A DNA stretch of 64,000 bases from Mycolicibacterium sp. P1-5. Lineage in GTDB: Bacteria; Actinomycetota; Actinomycetes; Mycobacteriales; Mycobacteriaceae. The position numbers and the translations under genes were made by a program. How positions within the stretch are numbered: position 1 is the stretch's first letter; each line of letters starts with the position of its first letter. A model generated the notes under the pieces. It saw only the letters and a list, made by a program, of their open reading frames with translations, had not been told where the DNA came from and searched no databases. Location: contig NZ_NPKT01000021.1 of the NCBI RefSeq assembly GCF_008329565.1, positions 1 through 64,000 on the forward strand, written 5' to 3'. Positions 14,728 to 24,077 of the stretch are shown piece after piece.

Positions 14728-16221
14728 TTAGCCGTCTTTTTCAACGGCCCCGCCGTGGGCACGCGCCGCCCGCAATCGTTGCAGGCTGCGGTCGCGACCG
14801 AGCAACTCCAGCGACTCGAACAGCGGCGGGCTGATCGTGGCTCCGGTGGCGGCCACCCGGATCGGGCCGAAGGCCTTGCGCGGCTTGAGTTCGAGGCCCT
14901 CGAGCAGCGCGACCTTCAAAGCGTCCTCGATGGCCGGGGTCGTCCACTCGGCCACTCCGTCCAGCGCGGTGATCGCCGCGTCGAGCACCGGCACCGCGGC
15001 CGGGCCGAGCTCCTTGGCGGCGGCTTTGGGGTCGAGTTCGTAAGCGTCGTCGTCGAAGAATTTCAGCAGGGACCAACCGTCGGAGAGCACCACGATGCGC
15101 GTCTGAACCAGCTGCGCAGCGGTGGCGAAACCCTGTTCGTCCAGCCCGGTGTCGTGGCCGTGCGCCTCGAAGTACGCCCGTAGCCGGGCGGCGAAATCGG
15201 CCTCGTCGAGCCGGCGGATGTGTTCGGCGTTGATGGCGTCGGCCTTCTTCTGGTCGAATCGCGCCGGGTTGGAGTTGACGTCGACGACGTCGAACGCGGC
15301 CACCATCTCGTCGAGGGTGAAGATGTCGCGGTCCTCGGCGATCCCCCAGCCCAGCAGCGCCAGATAGTTGAGCAGACCTTCGGGGATGAAACCGCGTTCA
15401 CGGTGCAGGAACAGGTTGGACTCCGGGTCACGCTTGGAGAGCTTTTTGGTGCCCTCCCCCAGTACCGGTGGCAGGTGCGCGAATTCGGGTACCCGGTCGG
15501 CTACACCGATGCGAATGAGCGCTTGGTACAGCGCGATCTGGCGTGGCGTCGACGACAGCAGGTCCTCACCACGCAGCACATGGGTGATCTTCATCAGTGC
15601 GTCGTCGACCGGATTGACCAAGGTGTACAACGGGTCTCCGGTAGCGCGGGTAAGCGCAAAATCCGGAACCGTGCCGGAGGCGAATGTCGTTGCTCCCCTG
15701 ACGAGGTCATGCCAGCTGATGTCCTCGTCGGGCATCCGGAGCCGCAGCACCGCGTTACGGCCATCGGCGGCATAGGCGGCGCGCTGCTCGTCGGTCAGGT
15801 CGCGGTCGTAATTGTCGTAGCCCAGTTTGGGATTGCGTCCCGCGGCCAGATGCCGCGCCTCCACCTCCTCGGGTGTGGAGTACGCGAGGTAGGCCTCGCC
15901 TGCCTCGAGCAGGCGCGTCAGCACATCGCGGTAGAGCTCGGTGCGCTGCGACTGCCGGTACGGCTCGTACGGGCCGCCGACCTCCGGGCCCTCATCCCAG
16001 TTCAGGCCCAGCCATCGCAACGCATCGAGAAGCGCGGCGTAGCTCTCCTCGGAGTCGCGCGCGGCGTCAGTGTCCTCGATGCGGAACACAAAGGTGCCAC
16101 CGGTGTGCCGGGCATAAGCCCAATTGAACAAGGCAGTGCGCACCATCCCGACATGGGGAATGCCCGTCGGCGACGGGCAGAACCGCACGCGCACCGCGTC
16201 GTTGGCGGCCACGGTCATCAA
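14728..16221 (-). CDS. gltX: Glutamyl-tRNA synthetase (non-discriminating by context)
   Basis: Class I synthetase of 497 aa. The HIGH motif appears as PSPTGIPHVG, and KMSKS as TKKLSKRDP; RIEDTD and the DDALMKITHVLRGEDLL block are also conserved. No GlnRS gene is seen and GatCAB is present, so this enzyme presumably also mischarges tRNA-Gln with glutamate. The start ATGATG overlaps the stop of the upstream FAH-family gene; either ATG (16221 or 16218) is possible. Both tRNA substrates follow immediately downstream on the same strand. Confidence 0.96.
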   Translation of the reverse strand: MMTVAANDAVRVRFCPSPTGIPHVGMVRTALFNWAYARHTGGTFVFRIEDTDAARDSEESYAALLDALRWLGLNWDEGPEVGGPYEPYRQSQRTELYRDVLTRLLEAGEAYLAYSTPEEVEARHLAAGRNPKLGYDNYDRDLTDEQRAAYAADGRNAVLRLRMPDEDISWHDLVRGATTFASGTVPDFALTRATGDPLYTLVNPVDDALMKITHVLRGEDLLSSTPRQIALYQALIRIGVADRVPEFAHLPPVLGEGTKKLSKRDPESNLFLHRERGFIPEGLLNYLALLGWGIAEDRDIFTLDEMVAAFDVVDVNSNPARFDQKKADAINAEHIRRLDEADFAARLRAYFEAHGHDTGLDEQGFATAAQLVQTRIVVLSDGWSLLKFFDDDAYELDPKAAAKELGPAAVPVLDAAITALDGVAEWTTPAIEDALKVALLEGLELKPRKAFGPIRVAATGATISPPLFESLELLGRDRSLQRLRAARAHGGAVEKDG

Positions 16222-16994
16222 TTGCCCTTCCGGATAACAGGATTCGTCAATGTTCCGATGCCCTCGACGCTGATGCTGACGGTGTCGCCGTTCTCGATGG
16301 GACCCACCCCTTCCGGGGTGCCGGTGAGAATCAGATCACCGGGCAGCAGCGTCATGACCGCGGAGATCCACTCGATGATGGCCCCGATGTCATGGATCAT
16401 CATCGAAGTTCGGCTCAGTTGACGCACCTGACCGTTGACCTCGGTGCGGATCTCCAGATCGGAGGGATCGAGGTCGGTGACGATCCACGGGCCGGTGGGA
16501 CAGAACGTGTCATGTCCCTTGGCGCGCATCCACTGACCGTCGGCCTTCTGCTGATCGCGGGCGGACACGTCGTTGGCGATGGTGTAACCCAGGATGTTCT
16601 CCGCGGCACGGGAAGCCGGGACGTCCTTGCAGGGGCGGCCGATCACCACGGCGAGTTCACCCTCGTGGTGCACGGGCGAAGCATTGGCGGGCAATTGAAT
16701 TGGCACACCCGGACCGATGATCGCGGTGTTCGGCTTGAGGAAAATGACCGGGTCTTCCGGCGCCTCACCGCCCATCTCCTCGATATGGGCTGCGTAGTTC
16801 TTGCCCATGCAGACCACCTTGCTGGCCAGAATCGGCGCCAACAGGCGCACATCGGCCAGCGGCCAGGACCGGCCGGTGAACGTCGGCGTGCCGAAGGGGT
16901 GCTCGGCGATCTCACGAACGATTTCGCTCCCGGCGTCCCCTTCGATGCTGACGAAGGCGACCCCATCAGGGCTGGCGATTCGACCCAGGCGCAT
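16218..16994 (-). CDS. Fumarylacetoacetate hydrolase-family protein
   Basis: FAH-fold enzyme of 258 aa: KVVCMGKNYAAHIEEMGGEAPEDPVIFLKPNTAIIGPG, the metal-binding HHEGELAVVIGR with its Glu, and GDLILTGTPEGVGPIENGD near the C-terminus. The family includes 2-hydroxyhepta-2,4-diene-1,7-dioate isomerase, acylpyruvate hydrolase and oxaloacetate decarboxylase; the substrate cannot be assigned. ATG 16994 follows TAAGGT by six bases, so the transcript is probably leaderless. Overlap with gltX (4 bp) shows translational coupling, a conserved mycobacterial arrangement with no known functional link. Confidence 0.9.
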   Translation of the reverse strand: MRLGRIASPDGVAFVSIEGDAGSEIVREIAEHPFGTPTFTGRSWPLADVRLLAPILASKVVCMGKNYAAHIEEMGGEAPEDPVIFLKPNTAIIGPGVPIQLPANASPVHHEGELAVVIGRPCKDVPASRAAENILGYTIANDVSARDQQKADGQWMRAKGHDTFCPTGPWIVTDLDPSDLEIRTEVNGQVRQLSRTSMMIHDIGAIIEWISAVMTLLPGDLILTGTPEGVGPIENGDTVSISVEGIGTLTNPVIRKGN

Positions 16995-17168
16995 TCCAAC
17001 ACCTTAGTGCTGCACCTACGCGCAGCCGACAACCCCCGATCGACGCTGAGGGAGAAATGATGTGCGTCTGTTCCCGTACATCCTCTACGTCAGCGCTCAC
17101 CCAGCACCTCGTTCCATATTATGAGAATTTGATTCAGCATCGTGGGATACGCGTGGAATCATGGTTGC

Positions 17169-18356
17169 ATGGCCGTCGACACGATCAGCACCGTGCGGCG
17201 CTGGATGATGCTCGTCATCGCGTTGTTCGCGACGTTGTCCGCCAATGTTTTCATCAACGGTGCGGCGTTCCTCATTCCGACCCTGCACACCACGATGGGC
17301 CTCGACCTGGCCAAATCTGGTCTGGTATCGGCGATGCCGAGCTTCGGCATGGTGGTCACTTTGATCGCGTGGGGTTATGTGGTCGACCGAGTCGGCGAAC
17401 GCCTCGTGCTGAGCGTCGGTTCGGCGCTGACCGCGGCGGCGGCGCTGGCAGCGGCCTCCGCTCACTCGCTGATCCTCGTGAGCGTCTTCCTCTTCCTCGG
17501 CGGAATGGCGGCCGCGAGCAGCAATTCGGCCAGCGGGCGGCTGGTGGTCGGGTGGTTTCCGCCACATCAGCGCGGGCTGGTTATGGGCATCCGTCAGACC
17601 GCGCAGCCGCTGGGTGTGGCATTCGGCGCGTTGGTGATTCCCCGGCTGGCGCAGTCCCACGGGGTCGGTGTCGCGCTGCTCTTCCCGGCGATCGTGTGCG
17701 CGGTGGCGGCGATCGTGTGCGCCGTAGCCGTCGCCGATCCGCCGCGACCACCGCGTGCCGAGGCGCCGGCCGAACACCTGGCCAACCCCTACCGCGGCTC
17801 GGGCCTGCTGTGGCGAATCCATGCCGTGTCGGTGCTGTTGGTGGCGCCGCAGTGCGTGGTGTGGACGTTCTCGCTGGTGTGGCTGATCGTCGACCGCGGC
17901 TGGTCCGCGGAGTCCGCCGGGCTGATGGTGACATTCGCGCAGGTGCTCGGAGCGCTGGGCCGCATCGCCGCCGGCCGCTGGTCGGACCGGCTGGGTTTGC
18001 GGCTGCGGCCGATCCGCACGATCGCGATCGCCGCGGCGACGTCGATGTTCCTGTTGGCGCTGACCGACGCCTTGCACTCCCCGCTGAGCATCGCGGTGAT
18101 GGTCGCGGCGTCGGTGATCACGGTCAGCGACAACGGGTTGGCGTTCACCGCGATCGCCGAGATCGCCGGCCCGTTCTGGAGCGGACGGGCGCTGGGCGCC
18201 CAGAACACCAGTCAACTGCTGACCTGCGGGCTCGCCCCGCCGTTGTTCGGCGCTCTGATCGGCGTGGTGGGTTTTCCGATCGCATTCGCGGTGTGCGCGC
18301 TGTTCCCGGTCGTAGCGGTGCCGCTGGTGCCGACCGACCCGGCCAGCCGGGACTAG
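17169..18356 (+). CDS. Major facilitator superfamily transporter
   Basis: A 395-aa membrane protein with about 12 hydrophobic segments: WMMLVIALFATLSANVFIN opens the first, the MFS loop 2-3 motif is GYVVDRVGERLVLSVG, and the second half repeats it as GRIAAGRWSDRLGLRLRP. It resembles the Rv2994 transporter group. No substrate is evident. ATG 17169 is preferred over 17142 because the first helix follows closely; no ribosome site is obvious. It is divergent from the FAH-gltX operon across 174 bp that show no other gene, and its stop codon overlaps that of the converging leuB by two bases. Confidence 0.88.
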   Translation: MAVDTISTVRRWMMLVIALFATLSANVFINGAAFLIPTLHTTMGLDLAKSGLVSAMPSFGMVVTLIAWGYVVDRVGERLVLSVGSALTAAAALAAASAHSLILVSVFLFLGGMAAASSNSASGRLVVGWFPPHQRGLVMGIRQTAQPLGVAFGALVIPRLAQSHGVGVALLFPAIVCAVAAIVCAVAVADPPRPPRAEAPAEHLANPYRGSGLLWRIHAVSVLLVAPQCVVWTFSLVWLIVDRGWSAESAGLMVTFAQVLGALGRIAAGRWSDRLGLRLRPIRTIAIAAATSMFLLALTDALHSPLSIAVMVAASVITVSDNGLAFTAIAEIAGPFWSGRALGAQNTSQLLTCGLAPPLFGALIGVVGFPIAFAVCALFPVVAVPLVPTDPASRD

Positions 18357-19363
18357 AGCGCCGCGCGGATCCGGTCTCCGACTTCGCGCGTCGACAACGT
18401 CGCATCTCCGCGAGTCGCCAGATGGTTGGCGACGGCCTTGTCGACTCGCGCGGCCGCGGCGTCCTCGCCGACGTGACCCAGCAGCAGTGCCACCGACATG
18501 ACCGCCGCCGTCGGATCCGCGATGCCCTGTCCCGCGATATCTGGCGCGCTGCCATGAACCGGTTCGAACATCGACGGATTGGTGCGCGTGGCATCGATAT
18601 TGCCGCTGGCGGCCAGGCCGATTCCGCCGCAGACCGCCGCCGACAGGTCGGTGATGATGTCGCCGAACAGGTTGTCGGTGACGATCACGTCGAACCGGCC
18701 CGGATCGGTCACCATGTGGATGGTGGCGGCGTCGATGTGCTGGTAAGCAACTTCGACGTCGGGAAACTCTTGCCCCACTTCACCGACGACCCGCGACCAG
18801 AGGCTGCCCGCGAACGTCAGCACATTCGTCTTGTGCACCAGCGTCAGATGCTTGCGCCGGGACCGTGCGCGGGCGAATGCATCCCGCACGACCCGCTCCA
18901 CACCGAATGCGGTGTTCACGCTGACTTCGGTGGCCACCTCGTGTGGCGTGCCGACGCGCAGCGCGCCGCCGTTGCCGGTGTAGGGCCCCTCGGTCCCTTC
19001 GCGCACCACGACGAAGTCGATCCCGGTCACCCCGGACAGCGGGCTTTCCACACCCGGGTACAGCCGGCCCGGCCGCAGGTTGACGTGATGGTCGAGGGCG
19101 AACCGCAGTTTGAGCAGCAGGCCGCGCTCCAGCACGCCGCTGGGCACCGATGGGTCGCCGATGGCGCCGAGCAAGATTGCGTCGTAGCCGCGAAGTTCCT
19201 CGATCGTCTGTTCGGTGAGGAGCTCACCGGTGGCGTGGTAGCGGCGCGCACCGAGGTCGTACTCGGTTTTGTCGACGCCCGGCAGCACCGCATCGAGCAC
19301 CTGTAGTGCTTCACCGATCACTTCGGGGCCGATGCCGTCGCCCGCGATCACCGCCAATCTCAT
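18353..19363 (-). CDS. leuB: 3-isopropylmalate dehydrogenase
   Basis: Oxidative decarboxylation of 3-isopropylmalate to 2-oxoisocaproate with NAD+. The 336-aa protein has VIAGDGIGPEVIGEAL, substrate arginines and the tyrosine region REGTEGPYTGNGG, LVHKTNVLTFAG, the metal site VTDNLFGDIITDLSAAVCGGIG and GSAPDIAGQGIADPTA. It begins with a 4-bp overlap with the serA stop, so the two are coupled, and it ends in a 2-bp stop overlap with the converging MFS gene. Confidence 0.97.
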   Translation of the reverse strand: MRLAVIAGDGIGPEVIGEALQVLDAVLPGVDKTEYDLGARRYHATGELLTEQTIEELRGYDAILLGAIGDPSVPSGVLERGLLLKLRFALDHHVNLRPGRLYPGVESPLSGVTGIDFVVVREGTEGPYTGNGGALRVGTPHEVATEVSVNTAFGVERVVRDAFARARSRRKHLTLVHKTNVLTFAGSLWSRVVGEVGQEFPDVEVAYQHIDAATIHMVTDPGRFDVIVTDNLFGDIITDLSAAVCGGIGLAASGNIDATRTNPSMFEPVHGSAPDIAGQGIADPTAAVMSVALLLGHVGEDAAAARVDKAVANHLATRGDATLSTREVGDRIRAAL

Positions 19364-20946
19364 GACAGGTCCACCACTTCCAGGGTCGTCGCGCCGACGG
19401 CATCACGGATCGCCGAGCGAACGTCGTCGGAGACGTCGCGGTCCACCCGGAGCATCAGGGTCGCGGCCGTGCCGCTGGTGTCCTGGCTCAGCTGGGCGGC
19501 CAGGATGTTCACGTCGGCGTTGCCGAGCAGGGTGCCGATCTTGCCTAGCGCACCGGGCTGATCGGAGTAATGCAGGACCAGGTTCACACCCTCGGCGCGC
19601 AAATCGAAGTTGCGCCCGTTGATCTGCACGACCTTCTCGACCTGTTGTGGCCCGGACAGCGTCCCGGACACATTGGTCGCGGTGCCGTCGGGACCCACCA
19701 CCCGCACGTCGACGAGGCTGCGGTGGTTGGGGCTTTCGCTGGCCGTTGTCAGCTCGCTCTGCAGACCCCGTTGGGCGGCCAGGTTCGGCGCGTTGACGAA
19801 GGTCACCTGCTGATCGGTCACGGTCGAGAAGAAGCCGCGCAGTGCCGAAAGCTTCAGCACCTCAACATCTTCCGAGGCAATCTCGCCGGAGACCCGCACC
19901 GACAGGTTCGACGCGGCGCCGGTGGACAGGACCCCGACGAGCAGTCCGAGCTTGCGGGCCAGGTCCAGCCAGGGGGCTACTTCTTCGCTGACCGCACCGC
20001 CTGCGACGTTGACCGCGTCCGGCACGAACTCCCCGGCCAGCGCCAGCTTTACGCTCGCCGCCACGTCGGTGCCTGCTCGGTCCTGGGCTTCTGCAGTGGA
20101 GGCACCGAGATGTGGGGTGACGACCACCTGCGGCAGCCCGAACAGCGGGCTGTCGGTGCACGGTTCGGTGCTGAACACGTCGAGTCCTGCGCCGGCCACA
20201 TGACCGCTCTGGACCGCGTCGGCCAGGGCCTGCTCGTCGATCAGGCCGCCGCGGGCAGCGTTGACGATGATCACGCCCTTCTTGGTCTTGGCCAGCGCCT
20301 CTTTACCCAGCAGACCGGCGGTCTCCGGGGTCTTGGGTAGGTGCACGGAGATGAAGTCGGCGCGGGTGAGCAGTTCGTCGAGCGGGAGCAGTTCGATGCC
20401 GAGCTGGGCGGCGCGGGCCGCGGGCACATACGGGTCGTAGGCGATGACGTGAGTGCCGAACGCGGCCAGCCGCTGGGCGACCAGCTGTCCGATCCGGCCC
20501 AAGCCGACCACGCCGACGGTCTTGCCGAAGATCTCGGTGCCGGAGAACGACGAACGCTTCCAGGTGTGCTCACGCAGGGTGGCGTCGGCCGCGGGGATCT
20601 GACGCGCGGCCGACAACATCAGGGCCAGCGCATGCTCGGCGGCGCTGTGGATATTCGACGTGGGCGCGTTGACGACCAGCACGCCGGCCGCGGTGGCGGC
20701 CTCGACATCGACGTTGTCCAGCCCGACCCCGGCGCGGGCGACGATCTTGAGCTTGGGCGCGGCGGCGATCACCTCGGCGTCGACCGTGGTGGCCGAGCGC
20801 ACCAGCAGCGCGTCGGCGTCGCCGACGGCGGCCAGCAGTTTCGGCCGGTCCGGGCCGTCGACCCAGCGCACCTCGACCTGGTCACCCAGGGCTGCGACGG
20901 TCGACTCGGCAAGCTTGTCTGCAATGAGTACAACGGGCAGATTCAC
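19360..20946 (-). CDS. serA: D-3-phosphoglycerate dehydrogenase
   Basis: First step of serine synthesis. The 528-aa protein is the long actinobacterial type: substrate domain (RSATTVDAEVIAAAPKLKIVARAGVGLDNVDV), NAD domain (VGVVGLGRIGQLVAQRL, catalytic His region VVTPHLGASTAEAQDRAG), an intervening ASB domain (about 320-450) and a C-terminal ACT domain (NLVLHYSDQPGALGKIGTLLG) that mediates serine feedback inhibition. GTG 20946 follows TAGGCT by seven bases, a probable leaderless start. It heads the serA-leuB operon. Confidence 0.97.
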   Translation of the reverse strand: MNLPVVLIADKLAESTVAALGDQVEVRWVDGPDRPKLLAAVGDADALLVRSATTVDAEVIAAAPKLKIVARAGVGLDNVDVEAATAAGVLVVNAPTSNIHSAAEHALALMLSAARQIPAADATLREHTWKRSSFSGTEIFGKTVGVVGLGRIGQLVAQRLAAFGTHVIAYDPYVPAARAAQLGIELLPLDELLTRADFISVHLPKTPETAGLLGKEALAKTKKGVIIVNAARGGLIDEQALADAVQSGHVAGAGLDVFSTEPCTDSPLFGLPQVVVTPHLGASTAEAQDRAGTDVAASVKLALAGEFVPDAVNVAGGAVSEEVAPWLDLARKLGLLVGVLSTGAASNLSVRVSGEIASEDVEVLKLSALRGFFSTVTDQQVTFVNAPNLAAQRGLQSELTTASESPNHRSLVDVRVVGPDGTATNVSGTLSGPQQVEKVVQINGRNFDLRAEGVNLVLHYSDQPGALGKIGTLLGNADVNILAAQLSQDTSGTAATLMLRVDRDVSDDVRSAIRDAVGATTLEVVDLS

Positions 20947-21005
20947 GCCGGTCAGCCTAATGTGTCTCAGTCAGTAGACGACCATCGGCCAACCCGCCGG
21001 CGCTG

Positions 21006-22451
21006 GTGCGGTCTACTTATGCCGTGGACGTCACCGTCGTCGGCAGTGGTCCCAACGGGATGGCTGCTGCCGTCATCTGCGCGCGAGCCGGTTTAGCGGT
21101 GCGCGTCATCGAGGCCCAGCCGACGTTCGGCGGTGGTGCCCGCACCGCGCCCGACCCGGAGTATGACGGCATCCGTCACGACGTCTGCTCGGCGGTGCAC
21201 CCGCTGGCATTGGCGTCGCCGTTCTTCGCCGAGTACGACCTCGCCGCGCGCGGAGTGCAGCTCGTGGTGCCGGAGATCTCGTATGCCAACCCGCTGCCAA
21301 ACCGTCCGGCCGCGATTGCCTATCACTCCCTGGAGCGCACCTGCGCCGAGCTCGACGACGGCGACTCCTGGCGCCGGTTGTTCGGACCGCTCGCCGAACA
21401 TCCCGACGGTGTCGTCGGATTCTTTCTGGGCGACAAGCGTTCCGTGCCGCCCGACCTGATCACGACGGTGCGGTCCGGTCTTCGGGTGCTCGCGCAGGGC
21501 AGCCCGGCCTGGGGAGTACTGCGCGGCGACGACGCCCGGGCGCTGTTCACCGGTGTCGGTGCGCATGCCATCTCGACGATGCCATCGCCGGTCAACAGTG
21601 GCGCGGGAATCATGCTCGGGACGTTGGCGCACACGGCCGGCTGGCCGGTGCCGATCGGCGGGAGCCAGGCGATCGTCGATGCGATGCTCACGGATCTGCG
21701 CGACCACGGTGGTGAGCTCGTCCTCGGCGAACCGGTGACCTCCCCTCCCCCCGGCGTTGTCATCTACGACACGGCACCGACCGCCCTGTTGGACATCTAC
21801 GGTTCCCGAGTGCCGAACAAGTACGCAGAGTCGTTGCGGCGCTACCGTTTCGGCCCTGGTGTCTGCAAAGTGGACTTCGTGCTCTCCGGCGATATTCCGT
21901 GGCGCGACGAACGGTTGACGACCTCTCCCACCGTGCACATGGGTGGGTCCAGGTCGCAGATGGCGCTCTGCGAGAAGGAGATCGCCTCCGGCCGGCACGC
22001 CGAGTGGCCGATGACACTGGCCTCGTTGCCGCATCTGTCCGATCCGTCGCGCATCGACTCGGCGGGACGGCGACCGTTGTGGACCTACGCCCACGTGCCG
22101 GCCGACTCCACCGAGGACATGACCGAAACGATCGTCGGGCTGTTCGAGAAAGCCGCACCCGGTTTCCGGGATCTGGTGCTGGCTTCGCGCTGCACCAGCG
22201 CTGCGCAGATGTCGTCGCACAACGCCAACTATGTAGGCGGCGACATCATCGTCGGTGGCGCAACGTTGTTCGCTGCGATGGTCGGCCCGACGCTGCGCTG
22301 GAATCCGTGGACCACCCCGATCCCGAAGGCGTACCTGTGTTCATCGGCGACTCCGCCCGGCACCGGCGTGCACGGTATGTCCGGGTACTACGCCGCGCGC
22401 ACCGTACTCAAGCGCGAATTCGGCCTGCCTTTGCCATCGCTCGCCCCGTGA
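21006..22451 (+). CDS. FAD-dependent phytoene dehydrogenase-like oxidoreductase
   Basis: The 481-aa protein opens with the dinucleotide-binding motif VVGSGPNGMAAAVICARAGLAVRVIEA and has the CrtI/NAD(P)-binding-8 layout, closing with a C-terminal FAD segment (STPPGTGVHGMSGYYAARTVL type). It corresponds to the Rv2997 dehydrogenase group, whose substrate is unknown. The start is uncertain: GTG 21006 or GTG 21024, which would begin VDVTVVGSG. It is divergent from serA across 59 bp and converges on ilvC, separated by a long hairpin. Confidence 0.85.
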   Translation: MRSTYAVDVTVVGSGPNGMAAAVICARAGLAVRVIEAQPTFGGGARTAPDPEYDGIRHDVCSAVHPLALASPFFAEYDLAARGVQLVVPEISYANPLPNRPAAIAYHSLERTCAELDDGDSWRRLFGPLAEHPDGVVGFFLGDKRSVPPDLITTVRSGLRVLAQGSPAWGVLRGDDARALFTGVGAHAISTMPSPVNSGAGIMLGTLAHTAGWPVPIGGSQAIVDAMLTDLRDHGGELVLGEPVTSPPPGVVIYDTAPTALLDIYGSRVPNKYAESLRRYRFGPGVCKVDFVLSGDIPWRDERLTTSPTVHMGGSRSQMALCEKEIASGRHAEWPMTLASLPHLSDPSRIDSAGRRPLWTYAHVPADSTEDMTETIVGLFEKAAPGFRDLVLASRCTSAAQMSSHNANYVGGDIIVGGATLFAAMVGPTLRWNPWTTPIPKAYLCSSATPPGTGVHGMSGYYAARTVLKREFGLPLPSLAP

Positions 22452-22457
22452 TCCAGC

Positions 22458-22506
22458 GATTTCGGCGCGTTAACCGCCGCTGAGCGACGGTTAACGCGCC
22501 GAAATC
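22458..22506. repeat. Perfect 19-bp-stem palindromic element between converging genes
   Basis: GATTTCGGCGCGTTAACCG (22458-22476) and its exact complement (22488-22506) flank an 11-base loop CCGCTGAGCGA. It lies in the 60-bp gap between the oxidoreductase and ilvC stops, so it can terminate both. The right arm and loop recur beside ung at 141-168, which suggests a dispersed repeat family rather than a locus-specific terminator. Confidence 0.85.
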
Positions 22507-22511
22507 ACGAG

Positions 22512-23525
22512 CTAGGCCGTCTCTGTGATGGGCCGGTCGACCCAGCTCATCAGATCGCGCAGCTTCTTGCCGGTGACCTCGATCGGATGCTCGGCGTTCT
22601 TCTTACGCAGACCCTCGAGCTCCTTGTTGCCGCCCTCGACATTGGCGACCAGCCGCTTGACGAAGCTGCCGTCCTGAATGTCGGAGAGGATGCCGCGCAT
22701 CCGCTCCTTGGTGTCGGCATCGATGACGCGCGGGCCGGAGATGTAGCCGCCGAACTCCGCGGTGTCCGACACCGAGTAGTTCATCCGGGCGATGCCACCC
22801 TCGTACATCAGGTCGACGATCAGCTTGAGTTCGTGCAGCACCTCGAAGTAGGCCATTTCGGGGGCGTAGCCGGCCTCGACCATGACCTCGAACCCGGCCT
22901 TGACGAGTTCCTCAGTGCCGCCGCACAACACGGCCTGCTCGCCGAACAGGTCGGTCTCGGTCTCTTCCTTGAAGTCGGTCTTGATGACGCCGGCACGGGT
23001 GCCGCCGATGCCCTTGGCGTAGGACAGCGCCAGCGCCTGACCCTCGCCCTTGGGATCCTGGTCGACGGCGATCAGGCAAGGGACGCCCTTGCCGTCGACG
23101 AACTGGCGGCGCACGAGGTGGCCGGGCCCCTTGGGGGCGACCATGCCGATGGTGACGTTGGCCGGCGGCTTGATCAGGCCGAAGTGGATGTTGAGGCCGT
23201 GACCGAAGAACAGCGCGTTGCCGTCCTCGAGGTTCGGCTCGATGTCGTTTTTGAAGATCTCGGCCTGCGCGGTGTCAGGGGCCAGCAGCATGATGACGTC
23301 GGCCCACTTCGCGACCTCGGCCGGAGTGTCGACCTCGAGGCCCTGCTCGGTGACCTTCTCGCGCGACTTGGAGCCCTCTTTGAGGCCGACCTTCACCTGC
23401 ACACCGGAGTCGCGCAAGCTCAGCGAGTGAGCGTGGCCCTGGCTGCCGTAGCCGATCACACCGACCTTGCGGCCCGCAATGATCGACAGGTCGGCGTCAT
23501 CGTCGTAGAACATCTCAACTGACAC
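22512..23525 (-). CDS. ilvC: Ketol-acid reductoisomerase (class I)
   Basis: Converts acetolactate or acetohydroxybutyrate to dihydroxy acids with NADPH and Mg in valine/isoleucine synthesis. At 337 aa it is the short class I form: VGVIGYGSQGHAHSLSLRDSG Rossmann motif, then VGLKEGSKSR, GHGLNIHFGLIKPP, MVAPKGPGHLVRRQFVDGKGVPCL, and the metal site TETDLFGEQAVLCGG with YFEVLHELKLIVDLMYEGG. It is the third gene of ilvBNC, 39 bp after ilvN. Confidence 0.98.
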   Translation of the reverse strand: MSVEMFYDDDADLSIIAGRKVGVIGYGSQGHAHSLSLRDSGVQVKVGLKEGSKSREKVTEQGLEVDTPAEVAKWADVIMLLAPDTAQAEIFKNDIEPNLEDGNALFFGHGLNIHFGLIKPPANVTIGMVAPKGPGHLVRRQFVDGKGVPCLIAVDQDPKGEGQALALSYAKGIGGTRAGVIKTDFKEETETDLFGEQAVLCGGTEELVKAGFEVMVEAGYAPEMAYFEVLHELKLIVDLMYEGGIARMNYSVSDTAEFGGYISGPRVIDADTKERMRGILSDIQDGSFVKRLVANVEGGNKELEGLRKKNAEHPIEVTGKKLRDLMSWVDRPITETA

Positions 23526-23564
23526 GATTGAACTTTCCTTCTGTTGTTTTCTTCGGTGGGGTCT

Positions 23565-24077
23565 TTACTTGGCGCCGGTCATCCCGCGCGGGCCGCGCGA
23601 CAGTGACACCACGCCGGACTGCACGATCTCGCGCACGCCATAGGGCTCGAGCACCCGCAGGAACGCCTCGATCTTCTCCTGGGTGCCGGTCGCCTCGATG
23701 GTCAAAGATTCGGTGGACACGTCAATCACCTTGGCGCGGAACAGGTTCACGGCTTCGATGACCTGGCCGCGGGTTCCGGCGTCAGCGCGGATCTTGATCA
23801 GCGCAAGCTCACGATGGACCGAGTTCTCCGAGTCCTGTTCGACGATCTTGATCACATTGATCAGCTTGTTGAGCTGCTTGGTGATCTGCTCGAGCGGCGT
23901 CTCCTCCGCGGTGACCACGATCGTCATCCGCGACATGTTCTTCTGCTCGGTGGCACCGACCGCCAGCGACTCGATGTTGAAGCCACGCCGGGAGAACAGA
24001 GCGGCCACCCGGGCCAGCACACCGGGCTTATCTTCGACCAACACCGAAAGGGTGTGGGTGACAGTGTTTCCCGCCAT
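23565..24077 (-). CDS. ilvN: Acetolactate synthase small (regulatory) subunit
   Basis: The 170-aa subunit has an N-terminal ACT domain (HTLSVLVEDKPGVLARVAALFSRRGFNIESLAVG) that binds valine for feedback inhibition, and a C-terminal ALS_ss_C domain (ELALIKIRADAGTRGQVIEAVNLFRAKVIDVS). Its ATG shares a base with the ilvB stop (TGATG), so the catalytic and regulatory subunits are made in coupled amounts. Confidence 0.97.
   Translation of the reverse strand: MAGNTVTHTLSVLVEDKPGVLARVAALFSRRGFNIESLAVGATEQKNMSRMTIVVTAEETPLEQITKQLNKLINVIKIVEQDSENSVHRELALIKIRADAGTRGQVIEAVNLFRAKVIDVSTESLTIEATGTQEKIEAFLRVLEPYGVREIVQSGVVSLSRGPRGMTGAK

Noticed and set aside
17007..17168. Possible small gene or RNA between the FAH gene and the MFS transporter
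   Set aside because: It is AT-richer than average but shows no convincing start, ribosome site or hairpin; probably only promoter sequence.
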